Below, in pieces: positions 28,968 to 37,494 of a stretch of 64,000 bases of DNA. This DNA is from Zavarzinia compransoris (GTDB lineage Bacteria; Pseudomonadota; Alphaproteobacteria; Zavarziniales; Zavarziniaceae). The position numbers were made by a program, and so were the translations under genes. The notes under the pieces are model-generated. The model ran no database searches and was not told the origin of the DNA. It saw only the letters and a program-made list of their open reading frames with translations. Numbering within the stretch: position 1 is the stretch's first letter; every line of letters starts with the position of its first letter. The DNA lies in assembly GCF_003173055.1 (NCBI RefSeq), contig NZ_QGLF01000002.1, forward strand, positions 682,322 through 746,321, written 5' to 3'.

Positions 28968-30062
28968 GTGGCTGGCCCCTTCCGCCATCTGGCCCCGGCG
29001 GGCCGGCTGGGCTGGCTGCGCGCCGCCGTCGGCGCCCTGACCGGCATCATGCTGACCACGCTGGTCACCCATCTGTGGCGGGAAAAGCTGGGGGTGGGGC
29101 CGGCGGCCCTGCCCCTGCTGGTGGCGCCCATGGGGGCCTCGGCCGTGCTGCTGTTCGCGGTTCCGGCCAGCCCCCTGGCGCAGCCGTGGTCGATCGTCGG
29201 CGGCAATGTCCTGTCGGCCCTGGCCGGCATCGCCTGCCGGCTGCTGATCGGCGATCCGACCTATGCCGGGGCGGTGGCGGTGGCGGCGGCGATCGCGGTC
29301 ATGAGCCTGGCCCGCTGCCTGCATCCGCCGGGCGGGGCCAGCGCCCTGACCGCGGTCATCGGCGGACCGGAGATCGCGGCGGCCGGCTGGTCCTTCGCCC
29401 TGCTGCCGGTGGGCTTGAACGCCCTGGTCCTGCTTGCGGTCGGCTGGGCCTTCAACAATCTGACCAAGCATTGGTATCCGCACCGGGCGCCGCCGCTGGC
29501 GCCCAACCCGCATGAAACCGCCGACCCGCCGCCGCAGGACCGGGTGGGGGTGACCCCGGCCGATCTCGATGCCGTGCTCGCCCGCTACGACGAATTGCTG
29601 GACGTCAGCCGCGACGATCTCGCCAGCCTGTTCGCCCAGGTGGAACTCCAGGCGGAGCGCCGTCTCCACGGCGCCATCCGCTGCGCGCGCATCATGTCGC
29701 GCGACGTCATCCGCGCCGGGCCGGAGGAAGGCGTCGGCCAGGCGCGCGACCGCCTGCTGGCGCGCCGGCTCGCCGCCATGCCGGTGATTGCGGCGGACGG
29801 CGGCATTCTCGGCCTCGTCGGCCATGCCGAACTGCTGGCCGGGGCCGGCCGCCGGGTCGGGGAAGTGATGCGCCGCGAGATCGTCGTGGTCGCACCGGAC
29901 GCGCCGATCGTCGACCTTCTGCCCGTCCTGTCCGGCGGGGTGCACCACGAGGTGCTGGTGGCCGGGGCCGACGGCCGGCTGGCCGGGATGATCACCCAGA
30001 CCGACCTGATTGCCGCCCTCTGGCGCGGCCATGTCGCCGAACAGGCGGCGCGGGCGATTTAG
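28968..30062 (+). CDS. HPP-family membrane protein with C-terminal CBS domains
   Basis: A 364-residue protein joining an HPP-type membrane domain (about residues 15-170) to a pair of CBS domains. The HPP domain has LPLLVAPMGASAVLLFAVPASPLAQPWSIVGGN and LARCLHPPGGASALTAVIGG, both family signatures (HPP). The CBS pair includes MSRDVIRAGPEEGVGQARDRLLARRLAAMPVI and MRREIVVVAPDAPIVDLLPVL. Plant HPP proteins transport nitrite, so placement right behind hmp suggests moving nitrite or nitrate from NO detoxification; this is inference. GTG start, 5 nt after hmp. Ends inside the thioesterase stop region (4-nt convergent overlap). Confidence 0.85.
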   Translation: MAGPFRHLAPAGRLGWLRAAVGALTGIMLTTLVTHLWREKLGVGPAALPLLVAPMGASAVLLFAVPASPLAQPWSIVGGNVLSALAGIACRLLIGDPTYAGAVAVAAAIAVMSLARCLHPPGGASALTAVIGGPEIAAAGWSFALLPVGLNALVLLAVGWAFNNLTKHWYPHRAPPLAPNPHETADPPPQDRVGVTPADLDAVLARYDELLDVSRDDLASLFAQVELQAERRLHGAIRCARIMSRDVIRAGPEEGVGQARDRLLARRLAAMPVIAADGGILGLVGHAELLAGAGRRVGEVMRREIVVVAPDAPIVDLLPVLSGGVHHEVLVAGADGRLAGMITQTDLIAALWRGHVAEQAARAI

Positions 30063-30481
30063 CTGATGGCAAGCAATTTGCCGGTCGCCGAGGCGCGGAC
30101 CAGCAGGCGGCCGTCGTCGCCGACGAGGTCGCCCTCGAGGAAGGTGATGGAACGCCCGAGGCGCAGGACCCGGCCGAGCGCCCGGATGGTGCCGGGCGGC
30201 ACCGGCTCGAAATAGGAAACTTTGAGTTCCAGGGTCGGCGGCGTGAAGCGGCTCTCGGTGGCCAGGATCAGGGCGACGGCCATGACATCGTCGAGCATGG
30301 CGGCGAGAAAGCCGCCCTGGACCACGCCGCGCGGGTTCAGGAATTCCGGCCTGCCCTCGAATGTCGCCTGCAATTCCCGCCGGGCCGGATCGAAGCCGAC
30401 CGGCGCGAAGCCGAGATGGGCGGAACAGGCGGGCAGGGGCAGCGCGCCGAAGCGCGCCGCCAGATCGTCACCAGCCGGCAA
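30059..30481 (-). CDS. PaaI-type hotdog thioesterase
   Basis: A 140-residue acyl-CoA thioesterase of the hotdog fold. The catalytic region is LNPRGVVQGGFLAAMLDDVMAVALIL, with the PaaI-type G-V-V-Q-G-G and D, followed by LELKVSYFEPVPPGTIRALGRVLRLGRSITFLEGDLVG. TTG 30481 was chosen because AAGG sits 6 nt upstream, overlapping the mcd 3' end, and upstream residues are not conserved. Located just behind mcd and ccr, it may hydrolyse off-pathway acyl-CoA esters of the ethylmalonyl-CoA pathway, though this is not shown. Confidence 0.85.
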   Translation of the reverse strand: MPAGDDLAARFGALPLPACSAHLGFAPVGFDPARRELQATFEGRPEFLNPRGVVQGGFLAAMLDDVMAVALILATESRFTPPTLELKVSYFEPVPPGTIRALGRVLRLGRSITFLEGDLVGDDGRLLVRASATGKLLAIS

Positions 30482-30483
30482 GA

Positions 30484-32169
30484 TCAGCCTTCGAGCAGGC
30501 GGCGGGCGATGACGTTGGCCTGGATCTCGGCCGCACCCTCGAAGACGTTGAGGATGCGGGCGTCGCACAGCACGCGGGAGATCGGATATTCCTCGGCATA
30601 GCCGTTGCCGCCGTGGATCTGCATCGCATTGTCGGCGGTCGCCCAGGCGACGCGGGCGCCCAGCAGCTTGGCCATGCCGGCCTCGAGGTCGCAGCGGCGC
30701 TCCGCATCCTTTTCGCGGGCGGCGAAGAAGGTGATCTGGCGCGCGATCATGACTTCGACCGCGGCCCAGGCCAGCTTGCCGAAGACGCGCGGGAAGGCAT
30801 AGATCGGCTTGCCGAACTGGATGCGTTCCTGGGCATAGCGAAGGCCCAGCTCGAGGGCCGACTGGGCGACGCCGACGGCACGGGCCGCGGTCTGGATGCG
30901 GGCGGATTCGAAGGTAGTCATGAGCTGCTTGAAGCCCTGGCCTTCCTGCTGGCCGAGCAGGTTCTCGGCCTTCACCTCGAAACCGTCGAAGCCGATCTCA
31001 TATTCCTTCATGCCGCGATAGCCGAGCACCTTGATCTCGCCGCCAGTCATGCCCGGGGTGGGGAAGGGATTGGCATCGTCGCCGCGGATCTTCTCCGCCA
31101 GGAACATGGAGAGGCCCTTGTAACCCGGCTCGGCGCTGTTGGTGCGGGCCAGCAGGGTCATGACGTCGGCGCGGGCGGCATGGGTGATCCAGGTCTTGTT
31201 GCCCGTCACCTTGTAGACGTCGCCGTCCCGGACCGCGCGGGTGCGCAGCGAGCCGAGGTCGGAGCCGGTGTTCGGTTCGGTGAAGACCGCGGTCGGCAGC
31301 AGCTCGCCGCCGGCGATCAGGGGCAGCCATTTCCGCTTCTGCTCTTCCGTGCCGCCGGCCATCACCAGTTCGCAGAAGATCTCGGCGCGGGTGCCGAGCG
31401 AGCCGACGCCGATATAGCCGCGCGACAATTCCTCGGTCACCACGCACATGGCGGTCTTGCCCAGGCCGTGGCCGCCGTATTCCTCCGGCAGGGTGAGGCC
31501 GAAGACGCCCAGTTCCGCCAGCTCGGAAAGGATCGTGAGCGGAATGAACTCGTCCTTCAGGTGCCATTCATGGGCGAAGGGGATGACCTTGTCTTCCGCG
31601 AAGCGGCGGAAACTGTCGCGGACCATGGCCATGGTCTCGTCGAGGCCGAGGTCGCCGAAGCCCGACGCCAGGCCGTCCGCGATCAGGCCGGCCAGTTCGG
31701 CGCGCACCTCGGCGGTATTGCCGCTGGCGATGAGATCGGCGACTTCCGGCACCGCCAGATAGGCGGCGACCTGGGTGGCCGTCAGGCCGTAATCGGCCGG
31801 GCGGACGACTTCGCCCTGGCTCATGGGGATGCCGCCGACGATCTGCGACAGATATTCGCCGAAGCCGGCCTGGAGGATCAGGGTCTCCAGCCGGCCGAGC
31901 TTGCCTTCCGCCTTCAGGCTTTCCGCCCAGTGCAGCAGCTGGCGCAGCGATTCGACATAGGTGGCGAGCCAGGCGAGGCCATGGGCCGCGAACTGCTCGG
32001 CCTCCAGCTTGGCGCCGGAAACCTTGCCGTTCACGGCGACCTTGGCCAGCACGGCCGCCTTGGCTTGCCCGAGGAGCGTGTCCGCCGCTTGAACCGCCGC
32101 CCCCGCCTTGCCGAACAGGTCGGCAAGAAGGATGTCGGCGGCTTCGGTGGCTGTGGCGGCAAGGCTCAT
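30484..32169 (-). CDS. mcd: (2S)-methylsuccinyl-CoA dehydrogenase
   Basis: A 561-residue FAD acyl-CoA dehydrogenase of the ethylmalonyl-CoA pathway, oxidising (2S)-methylsuccinyl-CoA to mesaconyl-CoA. An unusual N-terminal helical extension of about 160 residues (GKVSGAKLEAEQFAAHGLAWLATYVESLRQLLHWAE) precedes the dehydrogenase core; this is the hallmark of Mcd and not of ordinary acyl-CoA dehydrogenases. Core motifs are LGVFGLTLPEEYGGHGLGKTAMCVVTEELSRG, FTEPNTGSDLGSLRTRA and the C-terminal QIHGGNGYAEEYPISRVLCDARILNVFEG. It is 63 nt downstream of ccr, with GAGGAG before the ATG, and diverges from ecm through ccr. Confidence 0.95.
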   Translation of the reverse strand: MSLAATATEAADILLADLFGKAGAAVQAADTLLGQAKAAVLAKVAVNGKVSGAKLEAEQFAAHGLAWLATYVESLRQLLHWAESLKAEGKLGRLETLILQAGFGEYLSQIVGGIPMSQGEVVRPADYGLTATQVAAYLAVPEVADLIASGNTAEVRAELAGLIADGLASGFGDLGLDETMAMVRDSFRRFAEDKVIPFAHEWHLKDEFIPLTILSELAELGVFGLTLPEEYGGHGLGKTAMCVVTEELSRGYIGVGSLGTRAEIFCELVMAGGTEEQKRKWLPLIAGGELLPTAVFTEPNTGSDLGSLRTRAVRDGDVYKVTGNKTWITHAARADVMTLLARTNSAEPGYKGLSMFLAEKIRGDDANPFPTPGMTGGEIKVLGYRGMKEYEIGFDGFEVKAENLLGQQEGQGFKQLMTTFESARIQTAARAVGVAQSALELGLRYAQERIQFGKPIYAFPRVFGKLAWAAVEVMIARQITFFAAREKDAERRCDLEAGMAKLLGARVAWATADNAMQIHGGNGYAEEYPISRVLCDARILNVFEGAAEIQANVIARRLLEG

Positions 32170-32232
32170 GGCATCGCTCCTCGGGTACTTCTCTACGTGT
32201 TGCTCGGTGCTCAGTCTTCTAGGCGGTTTCGA

Positions 32233-33510
32233 TCAGGGCTGGAGGCCGGCCTCGATCGTGTCCTCGAAGGTGCGCAGGCCCGGATATTTGGCCGAGACCA
32301 TCACCGCCATGTTGCCCGGCTTGTGCTGGTTCTTCCACATCTTGGTATGCGCGCGAGGAATGTCGGCCCAGGAGAAGACTTCCGACATGCAGGGGTCGAG
32401 GCGGCGCTCGATGACGAGCTGGTTCGCTTGGGCGGCCTGCATCAGGTTCGCGAAGTGGCTGCCCTGGATACGCTTCTGGCGCATCCACACGAAGCGGGCG
32501 TCGAAGGTGATGTTGAAGCCGGAGGTGCCGGCGCAGAACACCACCATGCCGCCGCGCTTCACCACGAAGGTGGAGACCGGGAAGGTCGCCTCGCCCGGGT
32601 GCTCGAACACGAAGTCGACGTCGTTGCCCTTGCCGGTGATGTCCCAGATCGCCTTGCCGAACTTCTTCGCTTCCTTCATGAAGGCGTCGAATTCCGGCGA
32701 GTTGACCTTGGGCAGCTGGCCCCAACACTTGAAGTCGTTGCGGTTGATGACGCCCTTGGCCCCCAGCGACATGACGAAATCGCGCTTCGTCTCGTCCGAG
32801 ATGATGCCGATCGCATTGGCGCCCGAGATCGAGATGAGCTGGATCGCCATGGAGCCGAGGCCGCCCGAGGCGCCCCAGACCAGGACATTGTGACCGGGGC
32901 GCAGGATGTGCGGGCGGTGCCCGAACAGCATGCGGTAGGCGGTCGCCAGCGTCAGCGTGTAGCAGGCGGCCTCTTCCCAGGTCAGGTGCTTCGGGCGGTG
33001 CATCAGCTGGCGCGCCTGGATGACCGTGAACTGGGCGAAGGAACCGTCGGCGGTTTCATAGCCGTAGATGCGCTGGGACGGCGAGAACATCGGGTCGCCG
33101 CCGTTGCACTCCTCGTCGTCGCCGTCGTCCTGGTTGCAGTGAACCACGACTTCGTCGCCGACCTTCCAGCGCTTCACCTTGGCGCCGACCTTCCACACCA
33201 CGCCCGACGCGTCGGAGCCGGTGATGTGATAGTCCTTCTTATGGACGTCGAAGGTCGACACCGGGATGCCGAGACCGGCCCAGACGCCGTTGTAGTTGAC
33301 GCCGGCCGCCATGACCAGCAGCAGGACTTCGTCCTCGCCGATCTCGGGCACGGGCATTACTTCAAGCTGCATCGCCGTCTCGGGCGGGCCGTGGCGATCC
33401 GCGCGGATCACCCAGGCGTACATTTCCTTCGGCACATGGCCGAGCGGCGGAATTTCGCCGATTTCGTAGAGATCCTTGACCGGTTGGCCCGTGGTCGTGG
33501 TCACCGTCAT
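32233..33510 (-). CDS. ccr: Crotonyl-CoA carboxylase/reductase
   Basis: A 425-residue medium-chain dehydrogenase/reductase that reductively carboxylates crotonyl-CoA to (2S)-ethylmalonyl-CoA with NADPH, the defining step of the ethylmalonyl-CoA pathway. Family sequences are clear: KEMYAWVIRADRHGPPETAM, NYNGVWAGLGIPVSTFDVHKKDYHITGSDASGVVWKVG, CNGGDPMFSPSQRIYGYETADGSFAQF, NADPH site LVWGASGGLGSMAIQLI, and HTKMWKNQHKPGNMAVMV. It is upstream of mcd on the same strand and divergent from ecm across 266 nt. Confidence 0.97.
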   Translation of the reverse strand: MTVTTTTGQPVKDLYEIGEIPPLGHVPKEMYAWVIRADRHGPPETAMQLEVMPVPEIGEDEVLLLVMAAGVNYNGVWAGLGIPVSTFDVHKKDYHITGSDASGVVWKVGAKVKRWKVGDEVVVHCNQDDGDDEECNGGDPMFSPSQRIYGYETADGSFAQFTVIQARQLMHRPKHLTWEEAACYTLTLATAYRMLFGHRPHILRPGHNVLVWGASGGLGSMAIQLISISGANAIGIISDETKRDFVMSLGAKGVINRNDFKCWGQLPKVNSPEFDAFMKEAKKFGKAIWDITGKGNDVDFVFEHPGEATFPVSTFVVKRGGMVVFCAGTSGFNITFDARFVWMRQKRIQGSHFANLMQAAQANQLVIERRLDPCMSEVFSWADIPRAHTKMWKNQHKPGNMAVMVSAKYPGLRTFEDTIEAGLQP

Positions 33511-33776
33511 CCTTCAGTCCCTCGCGCTCCGTCGGTTTGTACGTCGGGTTGTTGCTGTTTTTCCCGCTTGCCGGCTCTATCCCGCATCATATGGCAATCT
33601 GATGAACCGGATAGGGCGGGAGTTTTGGATGCAGTCGGATCGAGTTGCAAGTTTATTTTGCGTCGCACAACATGCTATTTGAATAATATGGCATTGGATA
33701 TGCTCCAAAAGCGCAACGACAAATCCCGTCAATAGGCTTTTGGTGCCATAAAATTGCGAGACGTAGGGAATCAGAG
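33511..33776. promoter_or_regulatory. ccr/ecm divergent promoter region
   Basis: A 266-nt, comparatively AT-rich intergenic stretch drives ccr-mcd leftward and ecm rightward. It contains GTTGCAAG and TTTGCGTC half-site-like words (33644-33664) that partly resemble the TTTGCAAA half-sites of the PccR type; the spacing is off by one, so this is only a candidate. Confidence 0.4.
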
Positions 33777-35792
33777 ATGAGTGAGAGCAAGCGCGAAGGC
33801 ACGGCGGCGGCAGGGGCGAAGCCCCGGCGGGACGATCCCTGGCTGATCCGGACCTATTCCGGGCATTCGTCGGCCTCGGCCTCGAACGCATTGTACCGCA
33901 CGAACCTCGCCCGCGGCCAGACAGGTTTGTCAGTAGCCTTCGATCTTCCCACCCAGACCGGGTATGACGCCGACCATGTGCTGTCGCGCGGGGAAGTGGG
34001 CAAGGTCGGGGTGCCGATCTCCAATCTCGGCGACATGCGCACCCTGTTCGACGGCATTCCGCTCGGCCGGATGAACACGTCGATGACGATCAATGCGACG
34101 GCGGCCTGGCTGCTTTCGCTCTATATCGCGACGGCCGAGGAACAGGGCGCCAGCCGCGCCGACCTCCAGGGCACGACGCAGAACGACATCATCAAGGAAT
34201 ATCTGTCGCGCGGGACCTATATCTTCCCGCCCCAGCCCTCGATGCGCCTGACCGCCGACGTCATTTCCTTCACCTACAAGGAAGTGCCGAAGTGGAACCC
34301 GATGAACGTCTGCTCCTACCACCTGCAGGAAGCGGGGGCGACGCCGGTGCAGGAACTGGCCTATGCGCTCGCCACCGCCCAGGCGGTGCTGGACGAGGTG
34401 AAGAAGGCGGGCCAGGTTCCGGCCGCCGACCTGCCCAAGGTGGTGGGGCGCATTTCCTTCTTCGTCAATGCCGGCATCCGCTTTCTGACCGAAATCTGCA
34501 AGATGCGGGCCTTCACGGAACTGTGGGAAGACATCACCCTGAACCGCTACGGCGTCCAGGAAGAGCGCTACCGCCGCTTCCGCTACGGCGTGCAGGTGAA
34601 CAGCCTGGGCCTGACCGAACCGCAGCCGGAAAACAACGTCTACCGCATCCTGCTCGAAATGCTGGCGGTGACCCTGTCCAAGGATGCCCGCGCCCGTTCC
34701 GTCCAATTGCCGGCCTGGAACGAGGCCCTGGGCCTGCCGCGGCCCTGGGACCAGCAATGGTCGCTGCGCTGCCAGCAGATCCTGGCCTATGAGACCGACC
34801 TGCTCGAATTCGGCGATATCTTCAACGGCTCGACCGTGGTCGGCCAGAAGGTGGCCGAACTGAAGGAGGCGGCGCTGGAGGAACTGGGCCGGATCGAAGC
34901 CATGGGCGGCGCCATCGCCGCGGTCGAAGCGTCCTACATGAAGCAGCGCCTGGTCGAAGCGAACGCCCAGCGCCTTGCCGCCATCGAATCGGGCGAGATG
35001 ACCGTGGTCGGCGTCAACCGCTTCACCGAATCGGCCCCGAGCCCGCTCGCCACCGGCGACGAGGGCGCCATTCTCGTGGTCGACGATGCCGCCGAGGTCG
35101 AGCAGGTGGAGCGCCTGAAGGCGTGGCGCGCATCGCGCGACGACAAGAAGGTCAAGGCCGCGCTCGAAGCGCTGCGCAGCGCCGCCGTCGAGGGCCGCAA
35201 CATCATGGAACCCTCGATCGCGGCGGCGCATGCCGGCGTCACCACCGGCGAATGGGGCCAGACGCTGCGCGAAGTCTTCGGCGAATACCGGGCCCCGACC
35301 GGCGTCGCCCGGGCGGCTTCGGCCCCGGCCGGCGATATGGCGGCGGTGCGCGCCAAGGTCGACGAGGTTTCGGCCAAGCTGGGCCGGCGCCTGAAGTTCC
35401 TGGTCGGCAAGCCGGGGCTGGACGGCCATTCCAATGGCGCCGAGCAGATCGCGGTCCGGGCGCGCGATGCCGGCATGGAAGTGGTCTACGAGGGCATCCG
35501 CCTGACCCCGGCCCAGATCGTCAATGCCGCCCTGGAAGAAGGCGTGCATGTGGTCGGCCTGTCCATCCTCTCGGGCAGCCATGTGGCGCTGGTGACCGAT
35601 GTCCTCGACAAGATGCGCGAGGCCGGCATCGCCGACATCCCGGTCATCGTCGGCGGTATCATCCCGCCCGAGGACGAGGCCAAGCTGAAGGCGGCCGGCG
35701 TCGCCCGCGTCTATACCCCGAAGGATTACCAGCTGACCGACATCATGGCCGACATCGTCGCCATGATCGACGAATTGCCGGTCGCGGCGTAA
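33777..35792 (+). CDS. ecm: Ethylmalonyl-CoA mutase
   Basis: A 671-residue coenzyme-B12-dependent mutase that rearranges ethylmalonyl-CoA to methylsuccinyl-CoA. The N-terminal mutase barrel has TYSGHSSASASNALYRTNLARGQTGLSVAFDLPTQTGYDADH, the family hallmark distinct from methylmalonyl-CoA mutase, and MNTSMTINATAAWLLSLYIA. The C-terminal B12-binding domain has KPGLDGHSNGAEQIAVRARDAGMEVVYEG (DxHxxG with the lower-ligand histidine) and LSILSGSH. Length and context (ccr, mcd) fit Ecm exactly. A GC hairpin follows at 35800. AGGGA precedes ATG 33777. Confidence 0.96.
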   Translation: MSESKREGTAAAGAKPRRDDPWLIRTYSGHSSASASNALYRTNLARGQTGLSVAFDLPTQTGYDADHVLSRGEVGKVGVPISNLGDMRTLFDGIPLGRMNTSMTINATAAWLLSLYIATAEEQGASRADLQGTTQNDIIKEYLSRGTYIFPPQPSMRLTADVISFTYKEVPKWNPMNVCSYHLQEAGATPVQELAYALATAQAVLDEVKKAGQVPAADLPKVVGRISFFVNAGIRFLTEICKMRAFTELWEDITLNRYGVQEERYRRFRYGVQVNSLGLTEPQPENNVYRILLEMLAVTLSKDARARSVQLPAWNEALGLPRPWDQQWSLRCQQILAYETDLLEFGDIFNGSTVVGQKVAELKEAALEELGRIEAMGGAIAAVEASYMKQRLVEANAQRLAAIESGEMTVVGVNRFTESAPSPLATGDEGAILVVDDAAEVEQVERLKAWRASRDDKKVKAALEALRSAAVEGRNIMEPSIAAAHAGVTTGEWGQTLREVFGEYRAPTGVARAASAPAGDMAAVRAKVDEVSAKLGRRLKFLVGKPGLDGHSNGAEQIAVRARDAGMEVVYEGIRLTPAQIVNAALEEGVHVVGLSILSGSHVALVTDVLDKMREAGIADIPVIVGGIIPPEDEAKLKAAGVARVYTPKDYQLTDIMADIVAMIDELPVAA

Positions 35793-35799
35793 TCCGCTG

Positions 35800-35832
35800 C
35801 CCCGAGCCATGCATGGCATGCGTGGCTCGGGG
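35800..35832 (+). terminator. Stem-loop after ecm
   Basis: Perfect 10-bp stem CCCCGAGCCA/TGGCTCGGGG with a 13-nt loop, 8 nt past the ecm stop. It is not followed by a T-run. Confidence 0.6.
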
Positions 35833-35914
35833 GGGCTCCCCTGCAAAGCCGGCAGTTTCCGTCCCGCCGTTCCGGTGCTCAACTCATGGCTCGGCAAGCA
35901 ACCGGGGGGATGCC

Positions 35915-36406
35915 ATGGCCAACTACAGACAGACAGCGCCCATCGGGCAGTTCGATCCTTTCGCCTGCTGGGCGGCCAGCACGTCCTGGTGGCTGAAGGC
36001 GCTCGGCGGCGGCCGCCCGGCGCTCAGCCAGATGGATCTGATCAGCCAGTACACCCGCTTCTGCGACGACAGCGGCGGCCTGCCGCACAGCTACTTCATG
36101 AACAATCTGGCCAAGGAGGCCCGTTTCATGATGCGGCCGGCCTATTCCCAGTCCTCGCAATGGGCCAATGCGCCCATGCCCCTGGGCGACCGGCCGGTGA
36201 TCGTGGTCTTCAACTATCCGCTGGTCGGCGGCACCCACATGAATGTGATCTTCGACCAGAACAAGGAAACGCGCACGGTGACCGCGATGGAACCCTTCCA
36301 CCCCCATCCGGGGACGGACGGCCAGCGCACCGGCCGCTTCGTCGAGCGGCCGGAGAGTTTCTACCTCAGCGGCAGTCCGGTGATCGGCTTCGTCTGGGCC
36401 AAATAG
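35915..36406 (+). CDS. Papain-like cysteine-protease-fold protein, AvrRpt2-like layout
   Basis: A 163-residue single-domain protein. TAPIGQFDPFACWAASTSWWLKAL gives the Q-x(6)-CWAAS motif of the papain-like C39/C70 (AvrRpt2-like) fold: oxyanion-hole Q and nucleophile C near residue 19. VGGTHMNVIF would provide the histidine and MEPFHPHPG the acidic partner. There is no signal peptide or secretion motif. It is preceded by GGGGGG, 122 nt past ecm and its hairpin, and ends 2 nt before the convergent aldo/keto reductase. Whether it is a protease, transglutaminase or peptide-cleaving effector is not evident. Confidence 0.75.
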   Translation: MANYRQTAPIGQFDPFACWAASTSWWLKALGGGRPALSQMDLISQYTRFCDDSGGLPHSYFMNNLAKEARFMMRPAYSQSSQWANAPMPLGDRPVIVVFNYPLVGGTHMNVIFDQNKETRTVTAMEPFHPHPGTDGQRTGRFVERPESFYLSGSPVIGFVWAK

Positions 36407-36407
36407 C

Positions 36408-37400
36408 CTATCGCTCGCTGTCGAGTTGGGCCATGTGCAGCGCCGGATAGCGGTCGCCCCTGGCCGCCCCCTTGGGCACCGCCGCTTCGATCGCGGCGAG
36501 ATCCGCGGCATCGAGTCCGAGCGCGAGGGCCGTCAGGCTCTCGTCCAGGCGGTCGCGGCGGCGGGCGCCGACCAGGGGAACGATGTCGGGACCCTGCGCC
36601 AGCACCCAGGCGATGGCGACCTGGGCGACGGTGACGCCCCGGGCGGCTGCGATCTCGCGCAGTTTCTCGACCAGGGCCAGGTTGTGGTCCAGGTTGTCGC
36701 CGGCAAAGCGCGGGCTGAAGCCGCGGAAATCGCCGGCCCGGGGCGCACCCGCCTGCCAGTGCCCGCTGATCAGCCCGCGCGCCAGCACGCCATAGGCGGT
36801 GACGCCGATGCCCAGGGCCCGGCAGGCCGGCAGGATCGCGGCCTCGATCCCCCGGGCGATCAGGGAATATTCGATCTGCAGGTCGGCGATCGGGTGCACG
36901 GCGGCGGCGCGGCGGATGGTCTCGGCGCCGACTTCCGACAGGCCGACATGGCGCACCCAGCCGGCTTTCACCATGTCGGCGATGGCGCCGATCGTATCCT
37001 CGACCGGCACCTGGGGGTCGAGGCGCGACAGGCGGTAGATGTCGACATGATCGGTGCCCAGCCGCTTCAGGCTCATGGCCAGGAAGTTGCGGACCGAGGC
37101 CGGCCGGCCATCGTAGCCGGCGAAACCGCCGGCGGGATCGCGCAGGGCGCCGAATTTCACCGACAATTGATAGCGCTCGCGCGGGAGGCCGCGCAGCGCC
37201 TCGCCGATCAGCATCTCATTATGGCCGGAGCCGTAGAAATCCCCGGTGTCGAGCAGGGTGATACCGGCATCGAGGGCGGCATGCAGGGTGGCGATGCTCT
37301 CGCCCCGGTCGTTGGGGCCGTAGAAATCCGACATGCCCATGCAGCCGAGGCCGAGGGCGGAAACCGTGGGGCCGTCACGGCCGAGAAGGCGCTGTTCCAT
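36408..37400 (-). CDS. Aldo/keto reductase
   Basis: A 330-residue NADPH-dependent aldo/keto reductase of the class that includes YajO-like enzymes. The start MEQRLLGRDGPTVSALGLGCMGMSDFYGP has the family N-terminus, with D-Y-K-H residues at DTGDFYG, SVKFGALRD and DIYRLSRLDP (where the usual H is replaced), and the NADPH region VPLVGARRRDRLDES. The start at 37400 was chosen for GGAGG 5 nt upstream, inside a possible earlier ATG at 37415. It diverges from the LysR gene and may be its target. The HYxxR-type histidine after DIY is R rather than H. Confidence 0.9.
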   Translation of the reverse strand: MEQRLLGRDGPTVSALGLGCMGMSDFYGPNDRGESIATLHAALDAGITLLDTGDFYGSGHNEMLIGEALRGLPRERYQLSVKFGALRDPAGGFAGYDGRPASVRNFLAMSLKRLGTDHVDIYRLSRLDPQVPVEDTIGAIADMVKAGWVRHVGLSEVGAETIRRAAAVHPIADLQIEYSLIARGIEAAILPACRALGIGVTAYGVLARGLISGHWQAGAPRAGDFRGFSPRFAGDNLDHNLALVEKLREIAAARGVTVAQVAIAWVLAQGPDIVPLVGARRRDRLDESLTALALGLDAADLAAIEAAVPKGAARGDRYPALHMAQLDSER

Positions 37401-37494
37401 GTCAACCTCCGTCATGGGATGGCCGGAGCATGCGGCGGTTTTCACCGTTCGATAATCTGTTAAGGTCAGAACAACTTGTACGGATACCCGGACA

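Noticed and set aside
30361-33735. A long open frame antisense to mcd and ccr
   Set aside because: Low-complexity, R/A/G/D/H-rich translation with no recognisable motif; the minus-strand genes are unambiguous enzymes.
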